Shown piece by piece: positions 7,198-15,789 of a stretch of DNA of 64,000 nucleotides. The stretch lies in NCBI RefSeq assembly GCF_015240065.1, contig NZ_CP060506.1, positions 806,001 to 870,000 of the forward strand, written 5' to 3'. Under the pieces are notes generated by a model that was not told where the DNA came from, did not search any database, and saw only the letters and a program-made list of their open reading frames with translations. The DNA comes from Nanchangia anserum. Its GTDB lineage: Bacteria; Actinomycetota; Actinomycetes; Actinomycetales; Actinomycetaceae. Positions within the stretch are counted from its first letter, which is position 1, and each line of letters opens with the position of its first letter. The position numbers and the translations under genes are program-made.

Positions 7198-10100
7198 TAT
7201 AGGTGGGTATGCCGAGCTGCACGCGCGTTCGGCCTACAGCTTTGGCGAGGGCGTCGACCAGCCCGCCGACCTCGTCAGCGAGGCCGCGCGACTGGGACTC
7301 ACCGGCCTGGCCATCACCGATCGCGACGGCCTCTACGCCACGGTTCAAGCCCACCGCGCAGCCCGCGACCTGCCCCTCGCCCTCATCCACGGCGCCGAGC
7401 TCACCCTCGCCGACGGCACCCGGCTGCCGATCCTCGCCCGCACCGCCGCCGGATACGCGCGACTGTCACGAACGATCTCGCGACACAACCTCGCAGCTGG
7501 CAGCCGAGCAACGCCCGCGCACGACCTCACCGACCTCGCCGATGCTGCCACCGACTGGCTCGTTCTCACCGGCGACGACACGGGACCGCTGCGCACGTGC
7601 CTCGCCCGATCAGGTCCCGACGCGGCCGCCCGCTGGCTCGACCACGCCATCGCGTGCTTCGGGGCCGAGGCCGTGGCCGTCGAAACCTGCCTCACGGGAT
7701 CGCCGGGCGAGGCGGGGCTAGCCGACGCGCTCGCGGATCTGGCCGATTCCCGTCGCCTGCCCCTCGTCGCGACGACGGGAGCGCGCTGCGCGAACGCCGC
7801 GGGTCAGCACCTGGCCGATGTCGTTGAGGCGCGGCGGATGCGGGTGAGCCTGGAGGAGGCGTGGGGGAGATTGCCCACCCGCCATGCCCGGCTGCGCTCG
7901 CCCGAGCAGATGGCTCGCCTCCACAACCGCCACCCGCGCGCGGTGGCGACAAGCGTCGAGATCGCTCGCGAGTGCGCGTTCGGCCTCGACCTCATCGCTC
8001 CCGAGCTGCCCCGCCCGGATGTCCCCGACGCGCACACGCCGCACAGTTGGCTGAGCGAACTCACGTGGCGAGGGGTCCGGCGCCGCTACGGTGACGACGC
8101 CGATTCTGCCGCCGTGCGCGATCAGATCACCCGCGAACTCGCCCTCATCGGTGAGCTGGGATTTTCCGGGTACTTCCTCATCGTTCACGAGATCGTCGAA
8201 TTCTGCCGCGCCCAGGGAATCCTCACGCAGGGGCGCGGGTCGGCGGCGAACTCCGCCGTGTGCTACGCCTTAGGGATCACCGCGGTCGACGCCGTGCGCC
8301 ACAAACTTCACTTCGAGCGGTTCCTCTCGCCCGGGCGCGTCGGCATGCCCGACATCGACCTGGACATCGAGGCGAATCGGCGCGAGGACGTCATCGCTCA
8401 CGTCTACGCCCGTTACGGGCGCGAGCAGGCCGCGCAGGTGGGGACGGTCATCAGCTATCGCCCGCGTTCGGCGCTGCGCGACGTCGCCCGGGTCATGGGG
8501 TATGACGAGGGCACGGCCGAGGGGTGGATGCGGCAGAGCTTCGGGGGCATCGATCGCGATCCCTTTGATTCCCCGACCATTCCCCGCCCGGTCGCCGACG
8601 TGGCGCGCCGCCTCCAGCGCCTGCCCCGCCACATGGGCATCCACTCGGGCGGGATGGTGTTGTGCGACCGTCCGGTTATCGACGTGTGCCCGGTGACGTG
8701 GGCGAACACCCCGGGACGCAGCGTCTTGCAGTGGGACAAAGACGATTGCGCCGACGCCGGCCTCGTCAAATTCGACCTGCTGGGCCTGGGGATGCTCACC
8801 GCGCTGCGCCTGGCCTTCACGTCTCTGACGCAGCGCTCGGTGGCACCGCCGCGCGGAACCACGTGGGACATGGCCAGCCTGAACCCCGAGGACGACGGCG
8901 TGTTCGACCTGCTTCAGCGCGCCGACACGGTCGGTGTCTTCCAGGTTGAATCGCGAGCCCAAATGTCGGTGTTGCCCCGCCTGAAACCGCAGACGTTCTA
9001 CGACATCGTCATCGCCGTGGCCCTCGTGCGCCCCGGCCCCATTCAGGGCCAGGCGGTCAATCCCTATCTGCGCAGGCGCCGCGGGCGCGAGGCTGTGACC
9101 TATCCGCACCCGCTGACGAAACGCGCCCTCGAGAAGACGCTCGGGGTCGCCCTCTTCCAGGAACAGCTCATGCAGTTGGCCGAGGACGCCGCCGGTTTCA
9201 GTCCCTCCCAGGCCGACGAGCTGCGCAAGGCCATGGGGGCAAAACGCTCGGCCCAGCGGATGGCGGCCCTCAAACCCGCGCTGTTCGCCGGCATGGCCGA
9301 GCGGGGAATCGATGAGGCGGGTGCCGAACAGATCTGGCGTCAACTCCAGGGGTTCGCCGATTTTGGTTTCCCCGAATCCCACGCGTTTTCCTTCGCCGGC
9401 ATCGTCTACGCCTCGGCGTGGCTGAAAGTCCACTATCCCGAGGACTTTTATGCCGCCGTGCTCGCCGCCCAACCGCTGGGGTTTTATTCCCCGCTGACCC
9501 TCGTCGAGGACGCCCGCAGGCACGGCGTGCGCGTGCACCCTGCCGATGTGAATTACTCACAGGTCGACGCGTGCGTCGAGGCCGATCCCGAGTCCCCGTC
9601 CGGGTTGGCCGTGCGGCTGGGACTCGCGCCCCTGAAAGGCCTCGGCAAGGAGCGCGCCCGGATAATCGTCGAGGCCCGTGCGACGCGGCCCTACGCCAGC
9701 ATGGAGGACGTGGCCACACGCACGAGGCTGCCGGTGGTCGCATTGGAGACGCTTGCCGAAAGCGGCGCGATGGCGAGCCTAAACATCACCCGGCGCGCGG
9801 GAATGTGGGCCGCCGGGGGAGTGGCCCAGTCGGCCCCCACGCGCCACGGCTGGGTGCAGGAGGTCCTGCCCGAGACGGCCCCCGGCGCGACCGCCCCGCC
9901 GCTTGTCGAGATGAGCGCGCGCGAGGACATGATCGCCGATATCCGCACCGGCGGGGTCTCGCACAGCGGATTCCCCACCGCGTTCATTCGCGACGACCTA
10001 CATGCTCGCGGTATCCGTCCTCTCAGCGCCGTCACCACCCACCGCTGTGGCGAGCGCGTCACCATTGCCGGGATCATCACGCATCGCCAGCGGCCCCACA

Positions 10101-10324
10101 CGGCCGTGGGCACGACGTTCCTGTCGCTCCAAGACGAGACCGGCCTCGTCAACGTCGTGTGTTCTGCGGGAATGTGGGAGCGCTTTCGTCCCGTGGTGAC
10201 GACCGCTCCGGCGGTGGTTATTCGTGGCCGCGTCGAGCGTGGCGATGGGGCGCGCTCGGTCGTTGCCGAATACGCCGAGCCGCTTGAGGTGTCCGCCGCC
10301 GCGCCGGCCCGCAATTACCGGTGA
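7190..10324 (+). CDS. dnaE2: error-prone DNA polymerase III alpha subunit DnaE2
   Basis: This is the translesion C-family polymerase of the mutasome. The protein has 1044 residues, the normal DnaE2 length. An N-terminal PHP domain starts with YAELHARSAYSFGEGVDQPA, the polymerase core carries the catalytic acids in MPDIDLDIEANRRED (D388, D390) and the later VKFDLLGLGM, and FPESHAFSFAGIVYASAWLK is the DnaE2-type fingers block. A C-terminal OB fold (VTIAGIITHRQRPHTAVGTT) follows. The ATG at 7190 leaves the PHP domain intact and has no Shine-Dalgarno, consistent with leaderless translation. A strong hairpin follows the stop. SOS induction is indicated by the overlapping LexA box. Confidence 0.95.
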   Translation: MFDIGGYAELHARSAYSFGEGVDQPADLVSEAARLGLTGLAITDRDGLYATVQAHRAARDLPLALIHGAELTLADGTRLPILARTAAGYARLSRTISRHNLAAGSRATPAHDLTDLADAATDWLVLTGDDTGPLRTCLARSGPDAAARWLDHAIACFGAEAVAVETCLTGSPGEAGLADALADLADSRRLPLVATTGARCANAAGQHLADVVEARRMRVSLEEAWGRLPTRHARLRSPEQMARLHNRHPRAVATSVEIARECAFGLDLIAPELPRPDVPDAHTPHSWLSELTWRGVRRRYGDDADSAAVRDQITRELALIGELGFSGYFLIVHEIVEFCRAQGILTQGRGSAANSAVCYALGITAVDAVRHKLHFERFLSPGRVGMPDIDLDIEANRREDVIAHVYARYGREQAAQVGTVISYRPRSALRDVARVMGYDEGTAEGWMRQSFGGIDRDPFDSPTIPRPVADVARRLQRLPRHMGIHSGGMVLCDRPVIDVCPVTWANTPGRSVLQWDKDDCADAGLVKFDLLGLGMLTALRLAFTSLTQRSVAPPRGTTWDMASLNPEDDGVFDLLQRADTVGVFQVESRAQMSVLPRLKPQTFYDIVIAVALVRPGPIQGQAVNPYLRRRRGREAVTYPHPLTKRALEKTLGVALFQEQLMQLAEDAAGFSPSQADELRKAMGAKRSAQRMAALKPALFAGMAERGIDEAGAEQIWRQLQGFADFGFPESHAFSFAGIVYASAWLKVHYPEDFYAAVLAAQPLGFYSPLTLVEDARRHGVRVHPADVNYSQVDACVEADPESPSGLAVRLGLAPLKGLGKERARIIVEARATRPYASMEDVATRTRLPVVALETLAESGAMASLNITRRAGMWAAGGVAQSAPTRHGWVQEVLPETAPGATAPPLVEMSAREDMIADIRTGGVSHSGFPTAFIRDDLHARGIRPLSAVTTHRCGERVTIAGIITHRQRPHTAVGTTFLSLQDETGLVNVVCSAGMWERFRPVVTTAPAVVIRGRVERGDGARSVVAEYAEPLEVSAAAPARNYR

Positions 10325-10339
10325 GCACGTGGGAATAGC

Positions 10340-10370
10340 GAAAGGCCCCGGTGGTCTGCCGGGGCCTTTC
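10340..10370 (+). terminator. intrinsic terminator after dnaE2
   Basis: There is a perfect 12-base-pair stem (GAAAGGCCCCGG / CCGGGGCCTTTC) with a 7-base loop. It lies 16 bases after the dnaE2 stop and between it and the oppositely oriented tRNA-Leu, so it probably ends transcription from both sides. Confidence 0.85.
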
Positions 10371-10376
10371 GTGCTG

Positions 10377-10464
10377 TGCGCGGAAGGGGACTTGAACCCC
10401 TACGACCGTTTAATTGGTCACTAGCACCTCAAGCTAGCGCGTCTACCAATTCCGCCACCCGCGC
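10377..10464 (-). tRNA. tRNA-Leu (anticodon GAG)
   Basis: The gene is 88 bases on the minus strand. The acceptor stem GCGCGGG pairs with TCCGCGC. The anticodon stem CTAGC/GCTAG closes the loop TTGAGGT, giving anticodon GAG, which reads CUC and CUU. The long variable arm and the T-arm (AGGGG-TTCAAGT-CCCCT) are those of a class II leucine tRNA. CCA is not encoded. Confidence 0.95.
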
Positions 10465-10578
10465 TGGGCAACGATGAAGACATTAGCACGCGGCAATCGC
10501 GGCTGCAAAATCGGCTCACGCGCCGTCAAGGGACGCGTACGGTAGGCGGGGTAATCCGTTCGCAACAGGGGAGTACAC

Positions 10579-11082
10579 GTGACCGCTTCCATTCAGCCGA
10601 GCCAGCCGGATCCGCGCGATCCCGAAGCTCTGGTTCGCCAGTTTCACGACACCTATGCCATGCCGATCTCGACCGCCCCGGCCAGTGTCGACTATGAGCG
10701 CGTCCACATGAGGCTCGGCCTCATCCTCGAAGAGGTCGGCGAACTCGTCGGTGCGGTCTACGGCACGCGGGCCGCTGCCGCCCTCGACGAGGTGGCGTCG
10801 CGGTTGCGCGAGTACGACGAGGGGGAACGCGACGTCGTTGAAGCGGCCGACGCACTGGCCGACCTCACCTACGTCGTCTACGGCATGGCCTTGGAGTCGG
10901 GAATTTCCCTGCCACGCGTCCTCGCTGAGGTCCAGGCCTCGAACATGTCGAAGCTTGACGAAAACGGTCGCCCGATCTATCGCGAAGACGGCAAGGTCCT
11001 CAAAGGTCCCGGGTTCTTCCCGCCCAACGTGGCCCGAGCCCTCGAGCAACCTCTCGACGCGTCCGCGCCCACTGACGCGTGA
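10579..11082 (+). CDS. MazG-like / PRA-PH family nucleotide pyrophosphohydrolase
   Basis: The protein has 167 residues and belongs to the all-alpha NTP pyrophosphohydrolase superfamily, which hydrolyses nucleoside triphosphates or related compounds to the monophosphate and pyrophosphate. The acidic metal-binding helices are visible: LGLILEEVGELVGAV (ExxE) and VEAADALADLTYVVYGMA (ExxD). The tail SNMSKLDENGRPIYREDGK is characteristic of the soluble PRA-PH-like subgroup rather than HisE. The GTG start at 10579 has AGGGGAG upstream. It is monocistronic. The substrate cannot be told from sequence; nucleotide-pool cleaning is a reasonable guess. Confidence 0.8.
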   Translation: MTASIQPSQPDPRDPEALVRQFHDTYAMPISTAPASVDYERVHMRLGLILEEVGELVGAVYGTRAAAALDEVASRLREYDEGERDVVEAADALADLTYVVYGMALESGISLPRVLAEVQASNMSKLDENGRPIYREDGKVLKGPGFFPPNVARALEQPLDASAPTDA

Positions 11083-11090
11083 GGACCTCT

Positions 11091-11110
11091 TATAGTAATC
11101 TCGACTACTA
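11091..11110 (+). promoter_or_regulatory. possible promoter and operator dyad upstream of the FAD oxidoreductase
   Basis: The arms TAGTA (11093-11097) and TACTA (11106-11110) form an inverted repeat about 85 bases before the oxidoreductase start. TATAGT at 11091-11096 could be a -10 hexamer overlapping the left arm. No known regulator consensus is recognised, and the dyad is short. Confidence 0.25.
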
Positions 11111-11194
11111 AAACAGCCCGGATCTCCTCACTGTGCCCCGCGCGATGAGGAGAATCGGTGTGAGACGTCGACGCGGGAGAGAACCGGAGACATC

Positions 11195-12289
11195 ATGGCG
11201 AAGGTTGTAGTGATTGGCGGTGGCTACGGCGGCATTACGGTTGCCGGTGGCCTGGACGATGTGGCGGACGTGACGCTGGTCGAGCAGAAGGATCAGTTCG
11301 TCCACCACGCGGCCGCCCTGCGCGCGACGGTCGATTCCGTATGGGGACACACGATCTTCATGCCGTACACGCGCTTGCTGACCCGCGGCCAGGTCGTTCA
11401 CGGCCCTGCCATGTCGGTCGAGGGTACGACGGTTCACGTCGCCGGTCACGACCCGATCGAGGCCGATTACCTCGTCCTCGCCACGGGCACGACCTACCCA
11501 TATCCGGCCAAGCACCTCGTCTCGCAGTCGGCCGTCGCCAAGGCTCGTCTGGACGTCACCCGCGAGGCGCTGGGGCGCGCCCGGCGCGTGCTCCTCGTCG
11601 GCGCGGGCACGGTCGGTGTCGAATTCGCCGGTGAGCTGAGCGCGACGTTCCCCGAGCTCGAGATCGTCATGGTCGACAAGGCCGACACGATCCTCGGAAC
11701 CGCGGGCTATAAGGACGAGCTGCGCCAGACGATCACCAAGCAGCTGGAGGACCGCGGGGTCGAATTGGTCCTCGGCTCGCCTCTGGCTTACGTCCCGCCG
11801 ACGGATGTCGGCACCCTGTCGCCGTTCCAGGTGGCCACGGTCGACGGCCGCTCGATCGACGCCGACATGTGGTTCCTCTGCTACGGCTCACAGACCGCCA
11901 GCGGGTACCTGGGCCGCTCCTACGCCGAGCAGCTGCGCCCCAACGGCAAGGTGCGCGTCACCGAGCACATGCGCGTCGTGGGATGCGACAACGTCTACGC
12001 CGTCGGCGACATCACCGACGTTCCCGAGTCGAAGCGCGCGGACGCGGCGCGTGCCCACGCACGCGTCGTCATCGCGAACATTCGCGACCAGCTCGTCGGG
12101 CGCGAACCGTCGACGACGTACGCCCCCGGCAAGGAATGGGTCATTCTTCCCCTCGGTCCCGAGGGCGGCGCGTCCCAGCTGGTTGAGCCCAATGGCCAGA
12201 CCCGCATCGTCGGCCCCGAGGAGACGGCCGAGATCAAGGGCACCGACCTCATGGTGTCGATGATCCGCGGTCAGCTGCACCTGCCGTAA
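11195..12289 (+). CDS. FAD-dependent pyridine nucleotide oxidoreductase (NDH-2/AIFM2-like)
   Basis: This is a 364-residue two-dinucleotide-binding flavoprotein. The N terminus MAKVVVIGGGYGGITVAGG binds FAD, a second Rossmann motif RVLLVGAGTVGVEFAGEL (about residues 130-147) binds NAD(P)H, and DNVYAVGDITDVPESKRAD near residue 270 is the second FAD contact. No redox-active CxxC pair is visible, so it is not a disulfide reductase. The fold and length match type II NADH dehydrogenase-like and FSP1/AIFM2-like quinone reductases. No hydrophobic C-terminal anchor is evident. The acceptor (quinone or other) is not determinable. It begins at ATG 11195 and is followed by a small acidic protein gene. 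Confidence 0.8.
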   Translation: MAKVVVIGGGYGGITVAGGLDDVADVTLVEQKDQFVHHAAALRATVDSVWGHTIFMPYTRLLTRGQVVHGPAMSVEGTTVHVAGHDPIEADYLVLATGTTYPYPAKHLVSQSAVAKARLDVTREALGRARRVLLVGAGTVGVEFAGELSATFPELEIVMVDKADTILGTAGYKDELRQTITKQLEDRGVELVLGSPLAYVPPTDVGTLSPFQVATVDGRSIDADMWFLCYGSQTASGYLGRSYAEQLRPNGKVRVTEHMRVVGCDNVYAVGDITDVPESKRADAARAHARVVIANIRDQLVGREPSTTYAPGKEWVILPLGPEGGASQLVEPNGQTRIVGPEETAEIKGTDLMVSMIRGQLHLP

Positions 12290-12333
12290 CTTATTTCCCC
12301 ATCGCGACGACTATTACCCGGAGGGAGACACTC

Positions 12334-12612
12334 ATGGCTAAGGATCCCCGCGCAGCGCTCGACCACCTCATCGCGGTGCTGGAAAAGCATTATGCGGCTG
12401 CCACGACGTCCAAAGATCCCGACGCCGATGACGTCGTCGACAGCGAGACCGCGTTGCAGGACGCGTTCTTCGCCTACGATCAGGCGCTCTTCAAGGCCGT
12501 CGGGGTCGAGCTGCCCTTCGACATCGTCGATGACGAAGACGACGAGGACGACGACGGGGTCTTTGACGACGACGATTACGAGTTCGGCGACGACGAGGAC
12601 GACGACTACTAG
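12334..12612 (+). CDS. small acidic protein with Asp/Glu-rich tail (actinobacterial conserved)
   Basis: The protein has 92 residues. The first 65 or so form an amphipathic helical region (AALDHLIAVLEKHYAAATTS, then ETALQDAFFAYDQALFKAVG), and the tail is almost entirely Asp, Glu and aromatic residues. GGAGGGAG lies just upstream of the ATG. Similar proteins in actinobacteria are often labelled 'primosomal protein' or 'DNA primase', but nothing here supports enzymatic activity. It marks the end of the conserved block; the following sequence becomes visibly less G+C rich. Confidence 0.75.
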   Translation: MAKDPRAALDHLIAVLEKHYAAATTSKDPDADDVVDSETALQDAFFAYDQALFKAVGVELPFDIVDDEDDEDDDGVFDDDDYEFGDDEDDDY

Positions 12613-12637
12613 GTCGTAGAGCGCTCGGGGTGTCGGG

Positions 12638-12892
12638 ATGTCATTTGTCATCAGCCTCATCGCCAACCTTGTCGGCGCGTTTTTTGCTGGAGTGCAGTTT
12701 GCTCGCCTGGGTGCCAAGCTCACGAAGAGTGGGGATAGGGATCGAGACCTGTCGCTGACGTTCGCGTCTGCGCTATTGGCGTTCACGATCCCGTTCTTCG
12801 CTCCGGTATCGAATAATCTGGGCGCGTCGGTTTCGCTGTTTATCTCTCTTGCGGCGATTACGACGCTTGTGGCGAGCCGCTGCACGAAGTAG
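12638..12892 (+). CDS. small hydrophobic membrane protein, unknown
   Basis: The protein has 84 residues with hydrophobic segments at about 3-24 (FVISLIANLVGAFFAGVQFA) and two close segments between about 40 and 80 (SALLAFTIPFFAPVSNNLG and VSLFISLAAITTLVA), separated by a charged KLTKSGDRDRD loop. GGGGTG precedes the ATG at 12638. Base composition is lower in G+C than in the flanking housekeeping genes. It lies at the edge of the restriction-modification island. No family is recognised. Confidence 0.55.
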   Translation: MSFVISLIANLVGAFFAGVQFARLGAKLTKSGDRDRDLSLTFASALLAFTIPFFAPVSNNLGASVSLFISLAAITTLVASRCTK

Positions 12893-12979
12893 CCGGCATC
12901 GGCCGGTGGTGACGCAGCACCACATTAATAACTTGGGACAAGCCGCGTGAGGGGACGGAAATAGGGCAGGAGGTGCGGC

Positions 12980-13156
12980 GTGCGCACGTATCGCTTATCA
13001 CCATCTGAGATAATCGTGGTCGCGATTTTGGGCGCTGTGGGGATGATTACCCTTGCCTGCGCGTTCAGTAACCCCCTATGGTTGGTCGGTTCGATCGCGT
13101 GTATATGTGGATTGGTCGCAGTGCTAGTCGCCAATCATCGACGCGACCAGCGCTGA
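12980..13156 (+). CDS. 58-residue two-helix membrane protein, unknown
   Basis: This is a short open frame starting with GTG at 12980, with a full AGGAGG at 12968-12973. It encodes a basic N terminus, a first hydrophobic helix (EIIVVAILGAVGMITLACAF), a short turn, a second helix (LWLVGSIACICGLVAVLVA) and a basic tail NHRRDQR. The ribosome site and the clean two-helix pattern support it as real despite its size. It is adjacent to the 3' end of the convergent res gene. Function is unknown. Confidence 0.6.
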   Translation: MRTYRLSPSEIIVVAILGAVGMITLACAFSNPLWLVGSIACICGLVAVLVANHRRDQR

Positions 13157-13180
13157 GCATATGAGTGACGGCAGTCTCCG

Positions 13181-15789
13181 CTATAGCGCGTTGCTGACCG
13201 GGTTCGAGAACGCCTTGAGGTCGTTCCACGAATCGGCTCGCTCCGTGTCCTTTTCGTAAGCGATGAGGTAGCCCCACTTTTGACCGGCGTAGGCCTCCTC
13301 GGCAACGAGGCGACGCACCAGGGCTTCGGCGGCTTTACGCTTGGCCTGGACGGTGGCATCGTCGCGCCCGCGCTCTGACTTGCCCTCGATGATCCAGTGC
13401 ACCCCGTCGGTGTCGAGGGCGACGAAATCCGGAAAATAGCGGTCTTTCGCGGTGTAGTAGATAAACCCGCTCTTGCGGGAGTGGAGGCGATGCCACCACA
13501 CGATGTTGGGGGAGGTGTTGAGGAGGCGGGCCAGCGCGTACTCGCCGCTGTAGGAGTCGAACGACTCCTCGGCATACAGCGACTTGAACCAGCCGCGATA
13601 GACGCGCCGGGCAACAAAATCCGCGGGCGTCTGGATCTGGTCATAAATCTGTTCGCCCAGCGGCAGCGTATAAGCGCCGCCCGGCATCGCCGTGGGGCGA
13701 ATGCTTGGCACCTCGCGGGTTGCCCGCAGCGCCTCGTTAATGTAGGTGCGAACGAGCTTTTCGAGTTCATTACGCGCTGACGCCAGTGACTTAACAGTCC
13801 ATCCGGAAAAGGGGACGGCCTGCATGAATTTCGGCACGAGGAATGCCCTGACATAATGAGCCGTTCTATCGGTCTTCGGCACCACGGGCCATGTTCAGGA
13901 CGAGCGTGACAAGCTCTCGGTGTGCGTCATCCGCCTCGACCGGGAGCGAGCCGACCTCCGCGCTCTCGCGGTCCTCAGTCCGCAGCTTCTTGCCCAGTGC
14001 CGCAATGATCTCTTTGCGCAACAACACGTCCCCGGCGGAGGTGACCCGGTGGGCGGCCCGCTCCACCGCGTCGTCGTCGATCTCGGATAGCTCAATCGGC
14101 GGCTGGACGCTCGTCACCGTCGTGGTGGGAAACATGTAGGTGACGTCTGCGAACTCCGGGTTGCGCTCGATTGTTGGGAAGTCCCAGGTCTGCTCGGTCT
14201 CGTCACAGGGCTGCGGTGTCGGGATTGTGCGAATCTCGATGCCGGGACCTGGGCTCCCACCGCCCGAAATCGGCACGCTTCCCGGTCGCGCGACCGGTGC
14301 CGGTGGGACGGTCTCGCTGCCGAGGCCAGCTGTCTCGTCGACGCTGCGGGGGTTCTCGTGGCGCTCATCGACTGGTTGCGCTTGCTCGCCCGTCCCGATG
14401 GGGGATGGAGACGTCGCACCCGCGGCCCTGCGGATTGCCTCGTCCACGCGTGTCTTGTCCGTCTCGGCAACGGCATCTTCGAGGCCGAATTGTTGGAGGA
14501 CGTTTTCGGCGTTCAACAGTTCCTCGAAGGACTGGTGGGCGATGATGTCGAGCTGGTCGATCTGCCCGACCCCGGTGTAGCGCCCGAACGGCAACCGCAG
14601 GCCGCGGCCCATGGTCTGCTGGGTCAGCACCTCTGACGCCATTGCCCGCAGCGTGACGACGACGGCAATGTTCTTGACGTCCCAGCCCTCTTTGAGCTTG
14701 TTGACGCTGACAACGGCGCGAACAGAGGAGTCGGGGTGATCGAGCTCGTCGAGGCGTCGTTGAGTTACCTCGTCCTCGTGCTTGGAGTCCACCTGCAACA
14801 CGGCGTCGTCGCGCCCGAAATATTCCGGCGTGCGCAACAGATCGGCGACCTGCGTTGCGTGGTCGACATCGGCGCACACGACGAATGCGACGGCGGTGAC
14901 TTGGGCGCGGTTCTGGTTGGCGGCGTAGGCGTCGTAGTGCGCCTGCTTGATCTCGCGAAGCTGCAACGCGTCGCGCAACTGCTGCTCCTCCGGGTTTTCA
15001 GATGTGCCGTAGCCATCCTTGCGGAAGGCGAGCACCGGCGCCTTGACGTATTTGTCGCGGATCGCCTGATACAGCGGATATTCGTAGATGACGTGATCGG
15101 TCTTCTTGTTCACCGACGCCGTCAGCCCAATGGCCGCCGCGGGATCCAGCTCCTTGAGAGCCGCGTGGAACGCCACTGCCGTGGAGCCGTAGAGGTGAGA
15201 CTCGTCGGCGATGACAACGAGGTCATGGAGGTTCTTCAGGTAGTCGAACAACACCCCGGCGTTCTCATCGAAGCGACGCGGCTTGCGGCGTATCGCGTCC
15301 TGGCTGGTGCCGAGCGTGTCGCCCTCAACCGACTTCGGGGCGATGAGCTGCTGGATGTTGAAGATGAAGGTGAGCATCGGCACCTCGCGCCCAAACGACA
15401 GGTGGTCTGCTCCGTTTTGGCGGGCGATCCACGCCGAGTAGTCCTGCGGGGTCACCACCTGCGGTGGCACGGGGGAGCCGGCGATGTAGCGCGGCGAGCC
15501 GGGCGTGAAGTTCTGCACCGTCTTGGCCTGGACAGTCTTTGCCGGGCGTGACGATGACGACGTTGCCCACGCCTTGGCGGCGCAGATACTCGATGAACGC
15601 CGCCATCAGGTAGGTCTTGCCGACGCCCGTAGCCAGGTTGAGCACCTGCATGACGCCGGGGTCGTAGTCACCGTCGAGGGTAAAGATCAGCTGCCGCAGC
15701 GCCTCCTTGTTCGGGGCACGCAGGTCGAATTCGGCGCTGATCGACTCGAGCATCTCCGAATCGAAACCGATGCTGAGCTTGGCTGTCAT
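13181..15789 (-). pseudogene. res: type III restriction enzyme subunit Res, frameshifted twice
   Basis: Res is the ATP-dependent translocase and endonuclease subunit of type III restriction-modification. The start ATG at 15789 overlaps the mod stop (TAATG). The N-terminal frame contains the Walker A block NLATGVGKTYLMAAFIEYL. At about 15538-15540 an apparent extra A moves the reading frame; the next segment carries VIADESHLY (Walker B), a helicase motif VI QQTMGRGLRLPFG and EELLNAENVLQQFG. At about 13870-13885 an apparent extra C ends that frame (stop at 13866). The C-terminal nuclease domain continues to 13181 in another frame with FPDFVALDTDGVHWIIEGKS, a PD-(D/E)xK motif. The intact protein would be about 869 residues. 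As read, Res is not produced whole. Confidence 0.85.

Noticed and set aside
11057-11080. ACGCGTC/GACGCGT hairpin as a terminator after the MazG-like gene
   Set aside because: It is only 7 base pairs, lies within the coding sequence up to the stop and lacks a T-run.
10579-11082. HisE (phosphoribosyl-ATP pyrophosphatase)
   Set aside because: The protein is longer than HisE, has a different C-terminal tail and is not near the his genes, so a general MazG-like call is safer.
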